Position numbers and translations under genes: made by a program
The notes under the pieces: model-generated
Told to the model about the DNA's origin: nothing
Databases searched by the model: none
Seen by the model: the letters and a program-made list of their open reading frames with translations, nothing else
In this document: positions 18,078-26,002 of the stretch, piece by piece
Position numbering within the stretch: position 1 is the stretch's first letter
Layout of the letters: each line of letters opens with the position of its first letter
Assembly: GCA_026416295.1 (NCBI GenBank)
Contig: JAOAFL010000063.1
Location: forward strand, 1 to 34,154
Source of the DNA: Burkholderiales bacterium
GTDB taxonomy: Bacteria; Pseudomonadota; Gammaproteobacteria; Burkholderiales; SG8-39
Direction of reading: 5' to 3'
Length of the DNA: 34,154 bases

Positions 18078-18497
18078 ATGGCGACAAGACCCGACGACCG
18101 CCTGATCGAGGCGGAGATGAACCCGAACGATCTCTGGCTGGAAGAGGTCTACACCGACCGACGCGTCGGCACGATCCGCAAGATGACGCCCGTCAAAAGC
18201 GACGGCACGCGCGACCCGAAGCGCGAGATCGCCTGGCTGGGCGAGACGCAGGTGATGAGCGCGGTCGGCATGCTGCCGATCAGTTTCACGCTCGAGGCGA
18301 AGACGCTCGAGGAGGCGGCGCAGAAATTCGGCGCGGCGGCGAAGGCCGCGATCGAGCGCACGATCAAGGAGCTGCAGGAGCTTCGGCGTCAGGCCGCATC
18401 CTCCATCCTCATCCCGCAAGGAGGACTTCCGCCGATGGGGCCGGGCGGCGTTCCGGGCGGCGGAATCGCCGGCGGCGGAAAGATCCAGCTCCCCTGA
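18078..18497 (+). CDS. Hypothetical protein (139 aa) with Gly/Pro-rich tail
   Basis: A cytoplasmic-looking protein in two parts. Residues 1-110 are charged and folded-looking, including W-L-E-E-V-Y-T-D-R-R-V-G-T-I, G-E-T-Q-V-M-S-A-V-G-M-L-P-I-S-F and a helix rich in Ala, Glu and Lys. The last roughly 26 residues are a flexible Gly/Pro tail (G-G-L-P-P-M-G-P-G-G repeats). I do not recognise a named family. The start ATG at 18078 has GGCGAGG upstream. It lies 73 bp after the 86-aa gene and 30 bp before the acyl-CoA synthetase, so it may be cotranscribed with either. Confidence 0.8.
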   Translation: MATRPDDRLIEAEMNPNDLWLEEVYTDRRVGTIRKMTPVKSDGTRDPKREIAWLGETQVMSAVGMLPISFTLEAKTLEEAAQKFGAAAKAAIERTIKELQELRRQAASSILIPQGGLPPMGPGGVPGGGIAGGGKIQLP

Positions 18498-18527
18498 GGG
18501 CGGCGCGCACGGAGGAGGGCGCAGGGC

Positions 18528-20159
18528 ATGCACGGCCTGATGATGGACATGCCGCTCGCGATCAGCGAGCTGATCCGCCACGCGGACCGCCATCACGGCG
18601 ACACCGAGATCGTGTCGCGGCGCGTCGAGGGCGACGGGCTGCACCGCTACGACTATCGCGCGGCGCACCGGCGCGCGCGCCGGCTCGCGAAGGCGCTCGC
18701 GCGGCTGGGCCTTGCGATGCACGACCGCGTCGGCACGCTCGCCTGGAATGGCTACCGGCATTTCGAGCTTTATTACGCGGTCGCGGGCTCGGGCGCGGTG
18801 ATTCACACGATCAACCCGCGCCTCTTCGAGGACCAGATCGTCTACATCGCCAACCACGCCGAGGACCGGATCCTGTGCTTCGACCTCACGTTCCTCCCGC
18901 TCGTCGAAAAGCTCGCGTCGCGCCTCGAGACGGTCAAGCGTTTTGTGCTGATGACCGACCGCGCGCACATGCCGGCGAAGACCTCGATCCCGGGGCTGCT
19001 CTGCTACGAGGAACTCGTCGAAGCCGAGGACGACCGCTTCGAGTGGCCGCAGTTCGACGAGCGCACCGCGGCGTGCCTGTGCTACACCTCCGGCACCACC
19101 GGTAACCCCAAGGGGGTGCTCTACTCGCACCGCTCGACGATCCTGCACGCCTACGGCGCGGCGCTGCCCGACGTGCTCAACCTCTCGGCGCGCGACGTCG
19201 TGCTGCCGGTGGTGCCGATGTTCCACGTCAACGCCTGGGGGCTACCGTATTCGGCCGCCGCCTGCGGCACGAAACTCGTTTTCCCCGGCCAGCATCTCGA
19301 CGGGCGCAGCCTCTACGAGCTGTTCGAAGCCGAGCGCGTCACGATGTCGGCAGGGGTGCCGACGGTGTGGCTCGGGCTCCTTCAGTTCATGGACGCGAAC
19401 CGGCTGAAGTTCTCGACGCTCAAGCGCGTGGTGATCGGCGGCTCGGCCTGCCCGCCGGCGATGATGCGAAAGTTCGCCGACGAGTACGGTGTGGAGGTGC
19501 TGCACGCCTGGGGCATGACGGAGATGAGCCCTCTTGGCTGCGTGAACACGCTGAAGGGGAAGCACCTCGCGCTCGATCGCGAGTCGCAGTTCGCGATCCG
19601 CATCAAGCAGGGCCGGCCGCCGTTCGGCGTCGACTGGCGCATCGTCGACGAGGAAGGCCGCGAGCTTCCCGCCGACGGCAGGACCTTCGGCCACCTTCAG
19701 GTGCGCGGCCCTTGGGTGATGCGCGGCTACTTCAAGGGCGAAGGCGGCGACCCCTTGCGCGACGGGTGGTTTCCGACCGGCGACGTCGGCACGCTCGATG
19801 GCGACGGTTACCTCCAGATCACCGATCGCTCGAAGGACGTGATCAAGTCGGGCGGCGAGTGGATCAGCTCGATCGACCTGGAAAACATCGCGATCGCGCA
19901 TCCGGCGATCGCGGAAGCCGCGGTGATCGGCGTGCGCCACCCGAAGTGGGACGAGCGCCCGATCGTGGTCGCGGTGAAAAAGCCCGGCGCCGAGGTGACG
20001 CGCGAAGAGCTGCTTGCGTTCTACCAGGGCAAGGTCGCCAAATGGTGGGTGCCGGATGACGTGGTATTCGTCGAGGAGCTGCCGCACACCGCGACCGGCA
20101 AGCTCTCCAAGCTGACGCTCCGCCAGCGCTTCTCCGACTACCGGCTGCCCGGCACATGA
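18528..20159 (+). CDS. Fatty-acyl-CoA synthetase (AMP-dependent ligase, AlkK-like)
   Basis: A 543-aa adenylate-forming ligase that activates a carboxylic acid with ATP and CoA. The phosphate-loop motif [11 protein letters not shown] near residue 186 is complete. H-A-W-G-M-T-E-M-S follows, then the T-G-D-V motif and [16 protein letters not shown] hinge. The catalytic Lys525 lies in A-T-G-K-L-S-K. N-terminal [10 protein letters not shown] resembles medium-chain AlkK-type enzymes, whose substrates are fatty acids, but this is a similarity judgement. A GGAGGAGG-type ribosome site precedes the ATG. The stop overlaps the crotonase start by 4 bp (ATGA), so translation is coupled. Confidence 0.94.
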   Translation: MHGLMMDMPLAISELIRHADRHHGDTEIVSRRVEGDGLHRYDYRAAHRRARRLAKALARLGLAMHDRVGTLAWNGYRHFELYYAVAGSGAVIHTINPRLFEDQIVYIANHAEDRILCFDLTFLPLVEKLASRLETVKRFVLMTDRAHMPAKTSIPGLLCYEELVEAEDDRFEWPQFDERTAACLCYTSGTTGNPKGVLYSHRSTILHAYGAALPDVLNLSARDVVLPVVPMFHVNAWGLPYSAAACGTKLVFPGQHLDGRSLYELFEAERVTMSAGVPTVWLGLLQFMDANRLKFSTLKRVVIGGSACPPAMMRKFADEYGVEVLHAWGMTEMSPLGCVNTLKGKHLALDRESQFAIRIKQGRPPFGVDWRIVDEEGRELPADGRTFGHLQVRGPWVMRGYFKGEGGDPLRDGWFPTGDVGTLDGDGYLQITDRSKDVIKSGGEWISSIDLENIAIAHPAIAEAAVIGVRHPKWDERPIVVAVKKPGAEVTREELLAFYQGKVAKWWVPDDVVFVEELPHTATGKLSKLTLRQRFSDYRLPGT

Positions 20160-20920
20160 GCCGCGTCCTCGTCGAGACCTCGGACCGGGTGCTGCGCATC
20201 GAAATGGCGCGGCCGGAGCGCAGGAACGCGCTCACCGCCGACATGTACGAGGCGATGAGCGAGGCGCTCGCGCGGGCGGCCGAGGACAGCGAGGTGCGCG
20301 CGGTGCTCGTGCACGGCGCGCGCGACTGCTTCACCGCCGGAAACGACCTCAGGGACTTTCTCGAGACGCCGCCGGAGAGCGAAGACAGCCCCGCCTTCCG
20401 TTTCATCCGGCTGCTTCCCGAGTTCCCGAAGCCGCTCGTCGCCGCGGTGAACGGCCCGGCGGTCGGCATCGGCACCACGATGCTCCTTCACTGCGATTTC
20501 GTCTATGCGGCGCCCGGTGCGCGCTTTCAGCTGCCGTTCGTTCCGCTCGGCGTCGTGCCCGAGGCGGGCTCGAGCCTTCTTCTTCCGCTCTTCGCCGGCT
20601 GGCAGCGGGCGGCGGAGCTTTTGCTTCTCGGCGCGCCCTTCGGTCCGGAAAAGGCGCTTGCCGCGGGCTTCGTCACCGAGATCGTGCCGGAGGCCGAACT
20701 CTTTGCGCGCGCGCGCCAGACGGCGGCCGCGCTCGCGGCGCTTCCGCCGGCAGCGGTGCGCGCGGCGAAAGCGCTCATGAAACGGCATCTTCGCGAGGCG
20801 ATCGCCGCGGCGATGCAGGAGGAAGGCAGGATCTTTCGCGAGCGGCTGCGCTCGCCGGAGGCGCGCGAGGCGATGACCGCGTTCTTCGAAAAGCGCAAGC
20901 CGGACTTCTCGAAGTTCTGA
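20156..20920 (+). CDS. Enoyl-CoA hydratase/isomerase family protein (crotonase), isomerase-like active site
   Basis: A 254-aa crotonase. The oxyanion-hole segment F-T-A-G-N-D-L and the N-G-P-A-V-G-I-G-T-T helix start are present. The two Glu residues used by standard hydratases are not: the first site has Thr-Thr-Met in place of the usual Glu, and the L-P-E-x-x-L-G site reads L-P-F-V-P-L-G. Glu136 in V-V-P-E-A-G-S-S sits where delta3-delta2-enoyl-CoA isomerases of the ECI2 type carry their catalytic Glu. An isomerase role, moving double bonds of unsaturated acyl-CoAs, is therefore favoured over hydration. It is translationally coupled to the acyl-CoA synthetase upstream. Confidence 0.92.
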   Translation: MSRVLVETSDRVLRIEMARPERRNALTADMYEAMSEALARAAEDSEVRAVLVHGARDCFTAGNDLRDFLETPPESEDSPAFRFIRLLPEFPKPLVAAVNGPAVGIGTTMLLHCDFVYAAPGARFQLPFVPLGVVPEAGSSLLLPLFAGWQRAAELLLLGAPFGPEKALAAGFVTEIVPEAELFARARQTAAALAALPPAAVRAAKALMKRHLREAIAAAMQEEGRIFRERLRSPEAREAMTAFFEKRKPDFSKF

Positions 20921-20978
20921 TCCGCGCGCTGGCCGCGCGTGCGGCGAAACGCGGGCGCTCGCGCGCCTGCCGGGCCGC

Positions 20979-20984
20979 TAGAAT
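20979..20984 (+). promoter_or_regulatory. Probable -10 box upstream of the MaoC gene
   Basis: TAGAAT, one base from the sigma70 consensus, lies 18 bp before the MaoC ATG in a GC-rich 82-bp gap. A GGGGAGG ribosome site (about 20991-20997) lies between it and the ATG. The transcript leader would be only about 10 nt. No -35 box is convincing. Confidence 0.35.
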
Positions 20985-21002
20985 CCGGCGCGGGGAGGTG
21001 CG

Positions 21003-21461
21003 ATGACGAAGACAGCGTTGCGCCTGCGCGAGCTGGAATCGCGCGTGGGCGAAGAGGTGGGCGTCTCGCCCTGGGTGGAGATGCCCCAGGAGCGGATCGA
21101 CCTCTTCGCGAGAGCGACCGAGGATTTCCAGTGGATCCACGTCGACCCGGAGCGGGCGAAATCCTCGCCCTTCGGCGGCACGATCGCGCACGGTTTTCTG
21201 ACGCTCTCGATGCTGCCGAAACTCGTCGAATCCACCTTCGAGTTCTCCGACCGCAAGATGGGCGTCAACTACGGGCTCAATCGCGTGCGTTTCACCGCCC
21301 CGGTGCCTGCGGGCTCGCGCATCCGCGGGCGATTTCGGCTCGCGAAATACGAAAGGCTCCCCGACGGCGGCGTGCAGACCACCTGGAACGTGACGGTGGA
21401 GCGCGAAGGCGGCGATAAACCGGTGATGGTGGCGGAAGCCATCAGCCGGCACTATTTCTAG
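21003..21461 (+). CDS. MaoC-like dehydratase
   Basis: A 152-aa hot-dog fold protein of the MaoC/R-hydratase group, which hydrates enoyl-CoA thioesters. The hydratase-2 signature is visible: the segment F-Q-W-I-H-V-D-P-E-R-A near residues 42-52 carries the His/Asp-rich site, and P-F-G-G-T-I-A-H-G-F follows. The ATG at 21003 has a strong ribosome site. With its own -10-like box upstream it may start a separate transcript from the acyl-CoA synthetase and crotonase. It could supply the hydration step missing from the isomerase-like crotonase. The downstream cyclase begins 9 bp after its stop. Confidence 0.92.
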   Translation: MTKTALRLRELESRVGEEVGVSPWVEMPQERIDLFARATEDFQWIHVDPERAKSSPFGGTIAHGFLTLSMLPKLVESTFEFSDRKMGVNYGLNRVRFTAPVPAGSRIRGRFRLAKYERLPDGGVQTTWNVTVEREGGDKPVMVAEAISRHYF

Positions 21462-21470
21462 GCCTGCCCC

Positions 21471-22514
21471 GTGGCGCCGCGCTGGAAACACCGGCCGCCC
21501 GGCTCGAACTGGGGCGAGTTCGGCCCCGAGGACCAGCGCGGCCGGATGAACTGGGTGGGACCCGAAAAGGTGCGCCAGGGCGTGGCCGAGGTGCGCGAGG
21601 GGATCACCTTCTGCCTTTCGCTTCCGCTCGACTACCCGGGGAAAAGCGTCCTCAACCCGCGGCGCCGGCCGCCGCGGCTTGCGGCGACCGAACGCTCGGG
21701 CGCGCAGAACTTCTGCTATGCGCTTTCGCGCGACGATCCCCGCTTGACCGACGTCGTCTGCGACGATCAGGCGCTCCTTTCGCTTCAGTACTCGACGCAG
21801 TGGGATTCGCTCGCCCACATCGGCAGCCGGTTCGACGCCGACGGCGACGGCGAGCCGGAAATCGTCTTCTACAACGGCCATCGCGCCGGCGAGGACGTGC
21901 TCGCAGCGCCCGGGCCGGCGGCGCCCGACAACTGGGCGCGCTACGAGGGCACGCGCGCCGCGCGGCTCGGCATCGAGCACCTAGCCGAGCACGGCGCGCA
22001 GGGGCGCGGGGTGCTCGTCGACCTTCACGCCCACTTCGGGCGCGAGCGGCGCGCAGTCGGCTACGACGACCTGATGCGGGTGCTCGCGGCCGACCGGGTG
22101 GAGGTCGAACGCGGCGATTTCGTGCTCTTCTACACCGGTTTTGCGGACGTGCTCCTCGAGATGCGGAAGAACCCCGACCCGAAGCTCGTTCACGCGACCT
22201 GCGCGGGGCTCGATGGCCGCGACGAAAAGCTCCTGCGCTGGGTGAGCGACTGCGGTTGCGCCGCCTTGATCGCCGACAACTACGCGGTCGAGATCATCCC
22301 CGAAGGGCCGTGGAAACCGGTGCCCCATGCGCTCATGCCGCTACACGAGCACTGCCTTTTCAAGAACGGCATTCACCTCGGCGAGCTGTGGTACCTCTCG
22401 GAGCTTGCCCGCTGGCTGCGCGCGGCCGGCCGCAACCGGTTTCTGCTCACCGCGCCGCCCCTGCGGCTTCCGGGCGCGGTCGGTTCGCCCACGACGCCGA
22501 TCGCCACCGTCTGA
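21471..22514 (+). CDS. Cyclase family protein (kynurenine formamidase-like metal hydrolase)
   Basis: A 347-aa member of the cyclase family (PF04199-type), whose characterised relatives hydrolyse amides, lactams or related bonds with a metal ion. The segment Q-W-D-S-L-A-H-I-G holds Asp and His in the place of the family H-x-G-T-H-x-D metal motif, and D-L-H-A-H-F-G further on adds more His. The C-terminal P-L-H-E-H-C-L also fits. The start is a GTG; N-terminal W-K-H-R-P-P-G-S-N-W-G matches the conserved opening of the long cyclase subgroup, so the later ATG at 21546 is unlikely. There is no clear ribosome site, suggesting coupling to MaoC. The substrate is unknown. Confidence 0.88.
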   Translation: MAPRWKHRPPGSNWGEFGPEDQRGRMNWVGPEKVRQGVAEVREGITFCLSLPLDYPGKSVLNPRRRPPRLAATERSGAQNFCYALSRDDPRLTDVVCDDQALLSLQYSTQWDSLAHIGSRFDADGDGEPEIVFYNGHRAGEDVLAAPGPAAPDNWARYEGTRAARLGIEHLAEHGAQGRGVLVDLHAHFGRERRAVGYDDLMRVLAADRVEVERGDFVLFYTGFADVLLEMRKNPDPKLVHATCAGLDGRDEKLLRWVSDCGCAALIADNYAVEIIPEGPWKPVPHALMPLHEHCLFKNGIHLGELWYLSELARWLRAAGRNRFLLTAPPLRLPGAVGSPTTPIATV

Positions 22515-22525
22515 GCCGCGCGCCG

Positions 22526-24112
22526 GTGAGCGAGACCTGCGACTACCTCGTCGTCGGCGCGGGCTCGGCCGGCTGCGTGCTCGCCGCCCGCCTGAGCGAG
22601 GACGGATCGAGCCGCGTGCTGCTGCTCGAGGCCGGCCCGCCCGATCGCGATCCGTGGATCCACGTGCCGCTCGGTTACGGCAAGCTCTTCGCCCGCCGCG
22701 ACATCAACTGGGCGTACGAATCGGAGCCGGAGCCGGCGCTTGGCGGCCGCCGCATCTTCACGCCGCGCGGCAGGGTGCTCGGCGGGTCCTCCTCGATCAA
22801 CGGGCTCGTCTACATCCGCGGCCAGCCAGAGGACTACGACGGCTGGGGCGTGCCGGGCTGGCGCTGGCGCGATCTGCTGCCGTATTTTCGCAAGAGCGAG
22901 GACCAGCAGCGCGGCGCGAACGACTGGCACGGCGCGGGCGGGCCGCTCGCGGTCTCCGACCTCGAGCCGCACGAACTGGCCGACGCGTTCGTCGCGGCCT
23001 GCGTCTCGCTCGGCATTCCGCGCAACGACGATTTCAACGGCGCGCGGCAGGAAGGCACCGGCTACTATCAGGCGACCGCGCGCGCCGGCCGGCGCTGTAG
23101 CGCCGCGGTCGCGTATCTTCGCCCCGCGCGGCGGCGCGCGAACCTGCGCGTCGAGACCGGGGCGCTCGCGCGACGCGTCGTCTTCGAGGGCGGCCGGGCG
23201 GTCGGGGTCGAATACGAGCAGGGCGGCGCACGCCGCATCGCGCGTGCCGCGCGCGAGGTGATTCTCGCCGCCGGCGCGTTCAATTCGCCGCAGTTGCTGC
23301 AGCTCTCGGGCGTCGGGCCGAGGGAACTGCTCGAACCGCACGGCATCCCGCTCGTGCACGATCTCCCGGGCGTCGGCGAAGACCTGCAAGACCACTTCTA
23401 CTGCCGCACGTTCTGGCGCGCGAACCGCCCGATCACGCTGAACGACGACATGGCGAGCCTGTGGCGCAAGGCGAAAATCGGGCTGCGGTATCTGCTCTTT
23501 CGCCGCGGACCGCTCACCGTGAGCGCGGGCTACGCGGCGGCGTTCGTGCGCGTGCTGCCGGAATCGACGCGGCCGGATGCGCAGATCTACTTCATCAATT
23601 TCTCGAGCGATCGGCGCGGCGGGGCGCTGCATCCGTTTTCCGGCTTCACGCTCGCGGTCTCGCAGCTTCAGGCCCAATCGCGCGGCTCGGTGCGCATCCG
23701 CTCGGCGGACCCGCGCGAGCCGCCGGCGATCCGCTACAACTATCTCGCCACCGAGCGCGACCGGCGGGTGATGGTCGAGGGCCTGAAGCTCGTGCGCCGT
23801 ATCGCCGCCGCGCGCCCGCTCGCCGACTATGTCGCCGGCGAGCACACCCCGGGCGAGCGCGTCAGGACCGACGAGGACTGGCTCGCGTTTCTTCGCGAGT
23901 CGGGCGACACCGTCTTTCATCCCACCTCGACCTGCCGCATGGGCACCGACGCGCGCGCGGTGGTCGATTCCCGGCTCCGCGTGCGCGGGCTGGGCGGCTT
24001 GCGCGTGGTGGACGCCTCGGTGATGCCCGCCGTGCCCTCGGGCAACATCAACGCGGCGGTGATCGCGCTCGCCGAGCGCGCCGCCGACCTCATCCGTTCG
24101 GAGCCGGCGTGA
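22526..24112 (+). CDS. GMC-family FAD oxidoreductase (choline dehydrogenase-like)
   Basis: A 528-aa glucose-methanol-choline oxidoreductase that oxidises an alcohol using FAD. N-terminal Y-L-V-V-G-A-G-S-A-G-C-V is the FAD Rossmann motif. G-R-V-L-G-G-S-S-S-I-N-G is GMC signature 1, and G-A-F-N-S-P-Q-L-L-Q-L-S-G-V-G is signature 2. The active-site region F-H-P-T-S-T-C-R-M-G-T-D carries a conserved His, and S-G-N-I-N-A-A-V is the closing FAD contact. The start is GTG at 22526, 11 bp after the cyclase stop, before S-E-T-C-D-Y-L. The stop overlaps the MOSC start (GTGA). The alcohol substrate is not evident; polyol, aryl alcohol and choline are all in the family. Confidence 0.95.
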   Translation: MSETCDYLVVGAGSAGCVLAARLSEDGSSRVLLLEAGPPDRDPWIHVPLGYGKLFARRDINWAYESEPEPALGGRRIFTPRGRVLGGSSSINGLVYIRGQPEDYDGWGVPGWRWRDLLPYFRKSEDQQRGANDWHGAGGPLAVSDLEPHELADAFVAACVSLGIPRNDDFNGARQEGTGYYQATARAGRRCSAAVAYLRPARRRANLRVETGALARRVVFEGGRAVGVEYEQGGARRIARAAREVILAAGAFNSPQLLQLSGVGPRELLEPHGIPLVHDLPGVGEDLQDHFYCRTFWRANRPITLNDDMASLWRKAKIGLRYLLFRRGPLTVSAGYAAAFVRVLPESTRPDAQIYFINFSSDRRGGALHPFSGFTLAVSQLQAQSRGSVRIRSADPREPPAIRYNYLATERDRRVMVEGLKLVRRIAAARPLADYVAGEHTPGERVRTDEDWLAFLRESGDTVFHPTSTCRMGTDARAVVDSRLRVRGLGGLRVVDASVMPAVPSGNINAAVIALAERAADLIRSEPA

Positions 24113-24849
24113 ACCGCGACGCCGCGGCCGGCGTGGTCGCGTCGCTGTGGCGCTATCCGGTGAAATCGATGCAAGGCGAGCCGCTCGAGGAGGCGCGGTT
24201 CGAGGCGACGGGCATCTCCGGCGACCGGGCGTACGCGGTGATCGAGCCGGCTTCGGGAAGGGTCGCGTCCGCGAAATCGGAGCGCTGGGCGAAACTCCTC
24301 GAATGCCGGGCGCGCTACACCGTGCCGTCGGGCGAGGGCGGGCCGCCGGGCGACCTCGAGATCGAGCTTGCCGGCGGCGAGCGGCTGCGCGCGGGAGCGG
24401 CCGAGTTCGATGCGCGGCTTTCGCGCGCGCTCGGGGTCGGCGCAGCCGCCCTCGACGGCCCGCGACCTGCGGACCCGCAGTTCGACGCGGCGCCGGTCCA
24501 TCTGATCACGTCTGCGTCGCTCGAACGGCTCGCGGCGATTTGCGGTCTGCCCGCGCTCGACGAGCGGCGGTTTCGGCCGAACGTCGTCGTGGCGACGTTT
24601 GCTGCTGCGCACGGGTTCGTCGAGCAGGACTGGATCGGACGGACGATCGCGCTCGGCGAGGAGGTGCGCCTGCGCATCGAGTCTGCCTGCGAGCGCTGCG
24701 CGATGACGCTGCTCGCCCAGCCGGGGCTTGCCCGCGAGCCGCGCATCTTCGAGAGCGTGCGCCGCGCCGCCGGCGGCTGCCTCGGGGTCTACGCGTCGGT
24801 GGTGGCGCGAGGGCGCGTGCGCTGCGGGGACCGCGTGCGGCTCCTGTAG
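24109..24849 (+). CDS. MOSC domain-containing protein (molybdenum cofactor sulfurase C-terminal-like)
   Basis: A 246-aa protein with an N-terminal MOSC beta-barrel region (W-R-Y-P-V-K-S-M-Q-G-E, then G-I-S-G-D-R-A-Y-A-V) and a C-terminal MOSC domain. The latter contains F-R-P-N-V-V-V, W-I-G-R-T-I and a C-E-R-C pair near residue 190. Related proteins bind molybdenum cofactor or carry sulfur and act in N-hydroxylamine reduction or sulfur transfer, as in YcbX and mARC. The GTG start overlaps the GMC stop by 4 bp, so the two are translationally coupled. No partner electron carrier domain is fused, but a ferredoxin-NADP reductase lies 400 bp downstream. Confidence 0.9.
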   Translation: MNRDAAAGVVASLWRYPVKSMQGEPLEEARFEATGISGDRAYAVIEPASGRVASAKSERWAKLLECRARYTVPSGEGGPPGDLEIELAGGERLRAGAAEFDARLSRALGVGAAALDGPRPADPQFDAAPVHLITSASLERLAAICGLPALDERRFRPNVVVATFAAAHGFVEQDWIGRTIALGEEVRLRIESACERCAMTLLAQPGLAREPRIFESVRRAAGGCLGVYASVVARGRVRCGDRVRLL

Positions 24850-24878
24850 CGCGCGGCCGCCGCGCGCCGGGGCGATGA

Positions 24879-24884
24879 CATAAT
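24879..24884 (+). promoter_or_regulatory. Possible -10 box before the DUF3301 gene
   Basis: CATAAT in a local AT-rich dip (GATGACATAATCC) is one base from TATAAT. Transcription would begin near 24891, at or just before the ATG of a 16-codon leader. No -35 hexamer is clear. Confidence 0.35.
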
Positions 24885-24891
24885 CCCCGCG

Positions 24892-24942
24892 ATGAGGAAG
24901 AAAGGGCGGATCGCGACCTCTTCGGGCACGGCGGCGCAGTAG
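24892..24942 (+). CDS. Possible 16-codon leader peptide
   Basis: ATG at 24892 opens a 16-residue basic peptide (M-R-K-K-G-R-I-A-T-S-S-G-T-A-A-Q) that stops 2 bp before the DUF3301 ATG. A -10-like box at 24879-24884 would make the transcript start almost at this ATG. No Shine-Dalgarno can be scored. It may equally be non-coding leader, and only its position supports a coding role. Confidence 0.25.
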   Translation: MRKKGRIATSSGTAAQ

Positions 24943-24944
24943 CG

Positions 24945-25265
24945 ATGTGGGAAGCCGCTGCGCTCGTTGCGCTCGCTGCCGGCGCGCTGTTCTGGGCCGA
25001 CAGCCTGCGCGCGCGCGAGCGGGCGCTTGCGGCCGGGCGGCGCGCCTGCGAGCGTCGGGGCCTGCAACTGCTCGACGACACGGTCGCGTTCGCCGCGCTG
25101 CGGCTTGCGCGCGACGAAGACGGTCGGGTGCGCTTCGAGCGCGTCTACACGTTCGAGTTTTCCGACGACGGCGACAATCGCCGGCGGGGCGCGATCGTGC
25201 TCGTCGGCGAACGCGTCGCCGAGCTGCGGCTCGAGCCGCCCGGGGCGACGAAGGCCGTCGTATGA
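24945..25265 (+). CDS. DUF3301 domain-containing membrane protein
   Basis: A 106-aa protein with one N-terminal membrane helix (about residues 3-18, W-E-A-A-A-L-V-A-L-A-A-G-A-L-F-W) and a soluble domain. The domain has C-x(n)-G-L-Q-L-L-D-D-T-V-A-F and a later R-V-Y-T-F-E-F-S-D-D-G segment, the hallmark of DUF3301. No function is established. In many proteobacteria it sits near ferredoxin-NADP reductase or heme and lipid genes; here the next gene is the reductase, overlapping by 4 bp (ATGA). Its topology suggests a cytoplasmic-face or periplasmic anchor protein. Confidence 0.9.
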   Translation: MWEAAALVALAAGALFWADSLRARERALAAGRRACERRGLQLLDDTVAFAALRLARDEDGRVRFERVYTFEFSDDGDNRRRGAIVLVGERVAELRLEPPGATKAVV

Positions 25266-26002
25266 GCGGCTGGCTGCAAGGCCGCGTGATCGAGAACCGG
25301 CACTGGACCGAGACGCTTTTTTCGCTGCGCATCTCGGCCCCACGGCTCGCGTTCGAGGCCGGCCAGTTCGTGCGCATCGCGCTCGACGTGGGTTCTGAGC
25401 GCATCGCTCGGCCGTTCTCCTTCGTCAATCCGCCGCACGACCCGGTGCTCGAGTTCTACGGCGTCGTGGTGCCCGAAGGGCCGCTTTCGCCGCGGCTTGC
25501 GCGCCTTCGCGCGGGCGACGCGCTCTGGGTCGCGGACAACCCGTCCGGGTTTCTCGTCCTCTCGGAAGTACCGCCGGCCGAGGATCTCTGGCTCGTCGCG
25601 ACCGGCACCGGACTTGCGCCGTTTCTCTCGATCCTGCGCACCGAAACGTGCTGGCAGCGGTATCGGCGCGCGGTGCTCGTGCACGGCGTGCGCCATGCGC
25701 GCGAGCTCGCCTACCGCGAGCTGATCGACGCGCTGCGCGCCGAGCGGCCCGGGCGCCTCTACTACGTGCCTTTCGTCTCGCGCGAGCAGGCGCCGGGTGC
25801 GCTCGCCGGACGGATTCCGGCGGCGATCCGCGATGGACGGCTCGAGGCAGCGGCGCTGCCCATCGGGCGGGAGCGGAGCCAGTTCATGCTCTGCGGCAAT
25901 CCGCAGATGCTCGCGGACGTTACCGCGGCGCTCGCCGAGCGGGGCCTGCGCAAGCACCGCAGGCGCGCCCCCGGTCACATCACGACGGAGGCGTTCTGGT
26001 AA
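25262..26002 (+). CDS. fpr: Ferredoxin--NADP reductase (short bacterial form)
   Basis: A 246-aa flavoprotein that transfers electrons between NADPH and ferredoxin or flavodoxin, similar in size to E. coli Fpr. The FAD-binding R-P-F-S-F-V-N-P-P motif near residue 45, the V-A-T-G-T-G-L-A-P-F NADP motif, L-C-G-N-P-Q-M and the characteristic C-terminus R-A-P-G-H-I-T-T-E-A-F-W are all present. The start ATG overlaps the DUF3301 stop by 4 bp. Its end overlaps the inferred start of the lipoprotein gene. It may serve the upstream MOSC protein or general redox and oxidative-stress balance. Confidence 0.94.
   Translation: MSGWLQGRVIENRHWTETLFSLRISAPRLAFEAGQFVRIALDVGSERIARPFSFVNPPHDPVLEFYGVVVPEGPLSPRLARLRAGDALWVADNPSGFLVLSEVPPAEDLWLVATGTGLAPFLSILRTETCWQRYRRAVLVHGVRHARELAYRELIDALRAERPGRLYYVPFVSREQAPGALAGRIPAAIRDGRLEAAALPIGRERSQFMLCGNPQMLADVTAALAERGLRKHRRRAPGHITTEAFW

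Noticed and set aside
14284-18087. Very long antisense open frame on the minus strand (over 1200 codons)
   Set aside because: It runs opposite four recognisable genes, is dominated by Arg, Ala, Gly, His and Asp with no domain signature, and arises from the high GC content of the coding strand.
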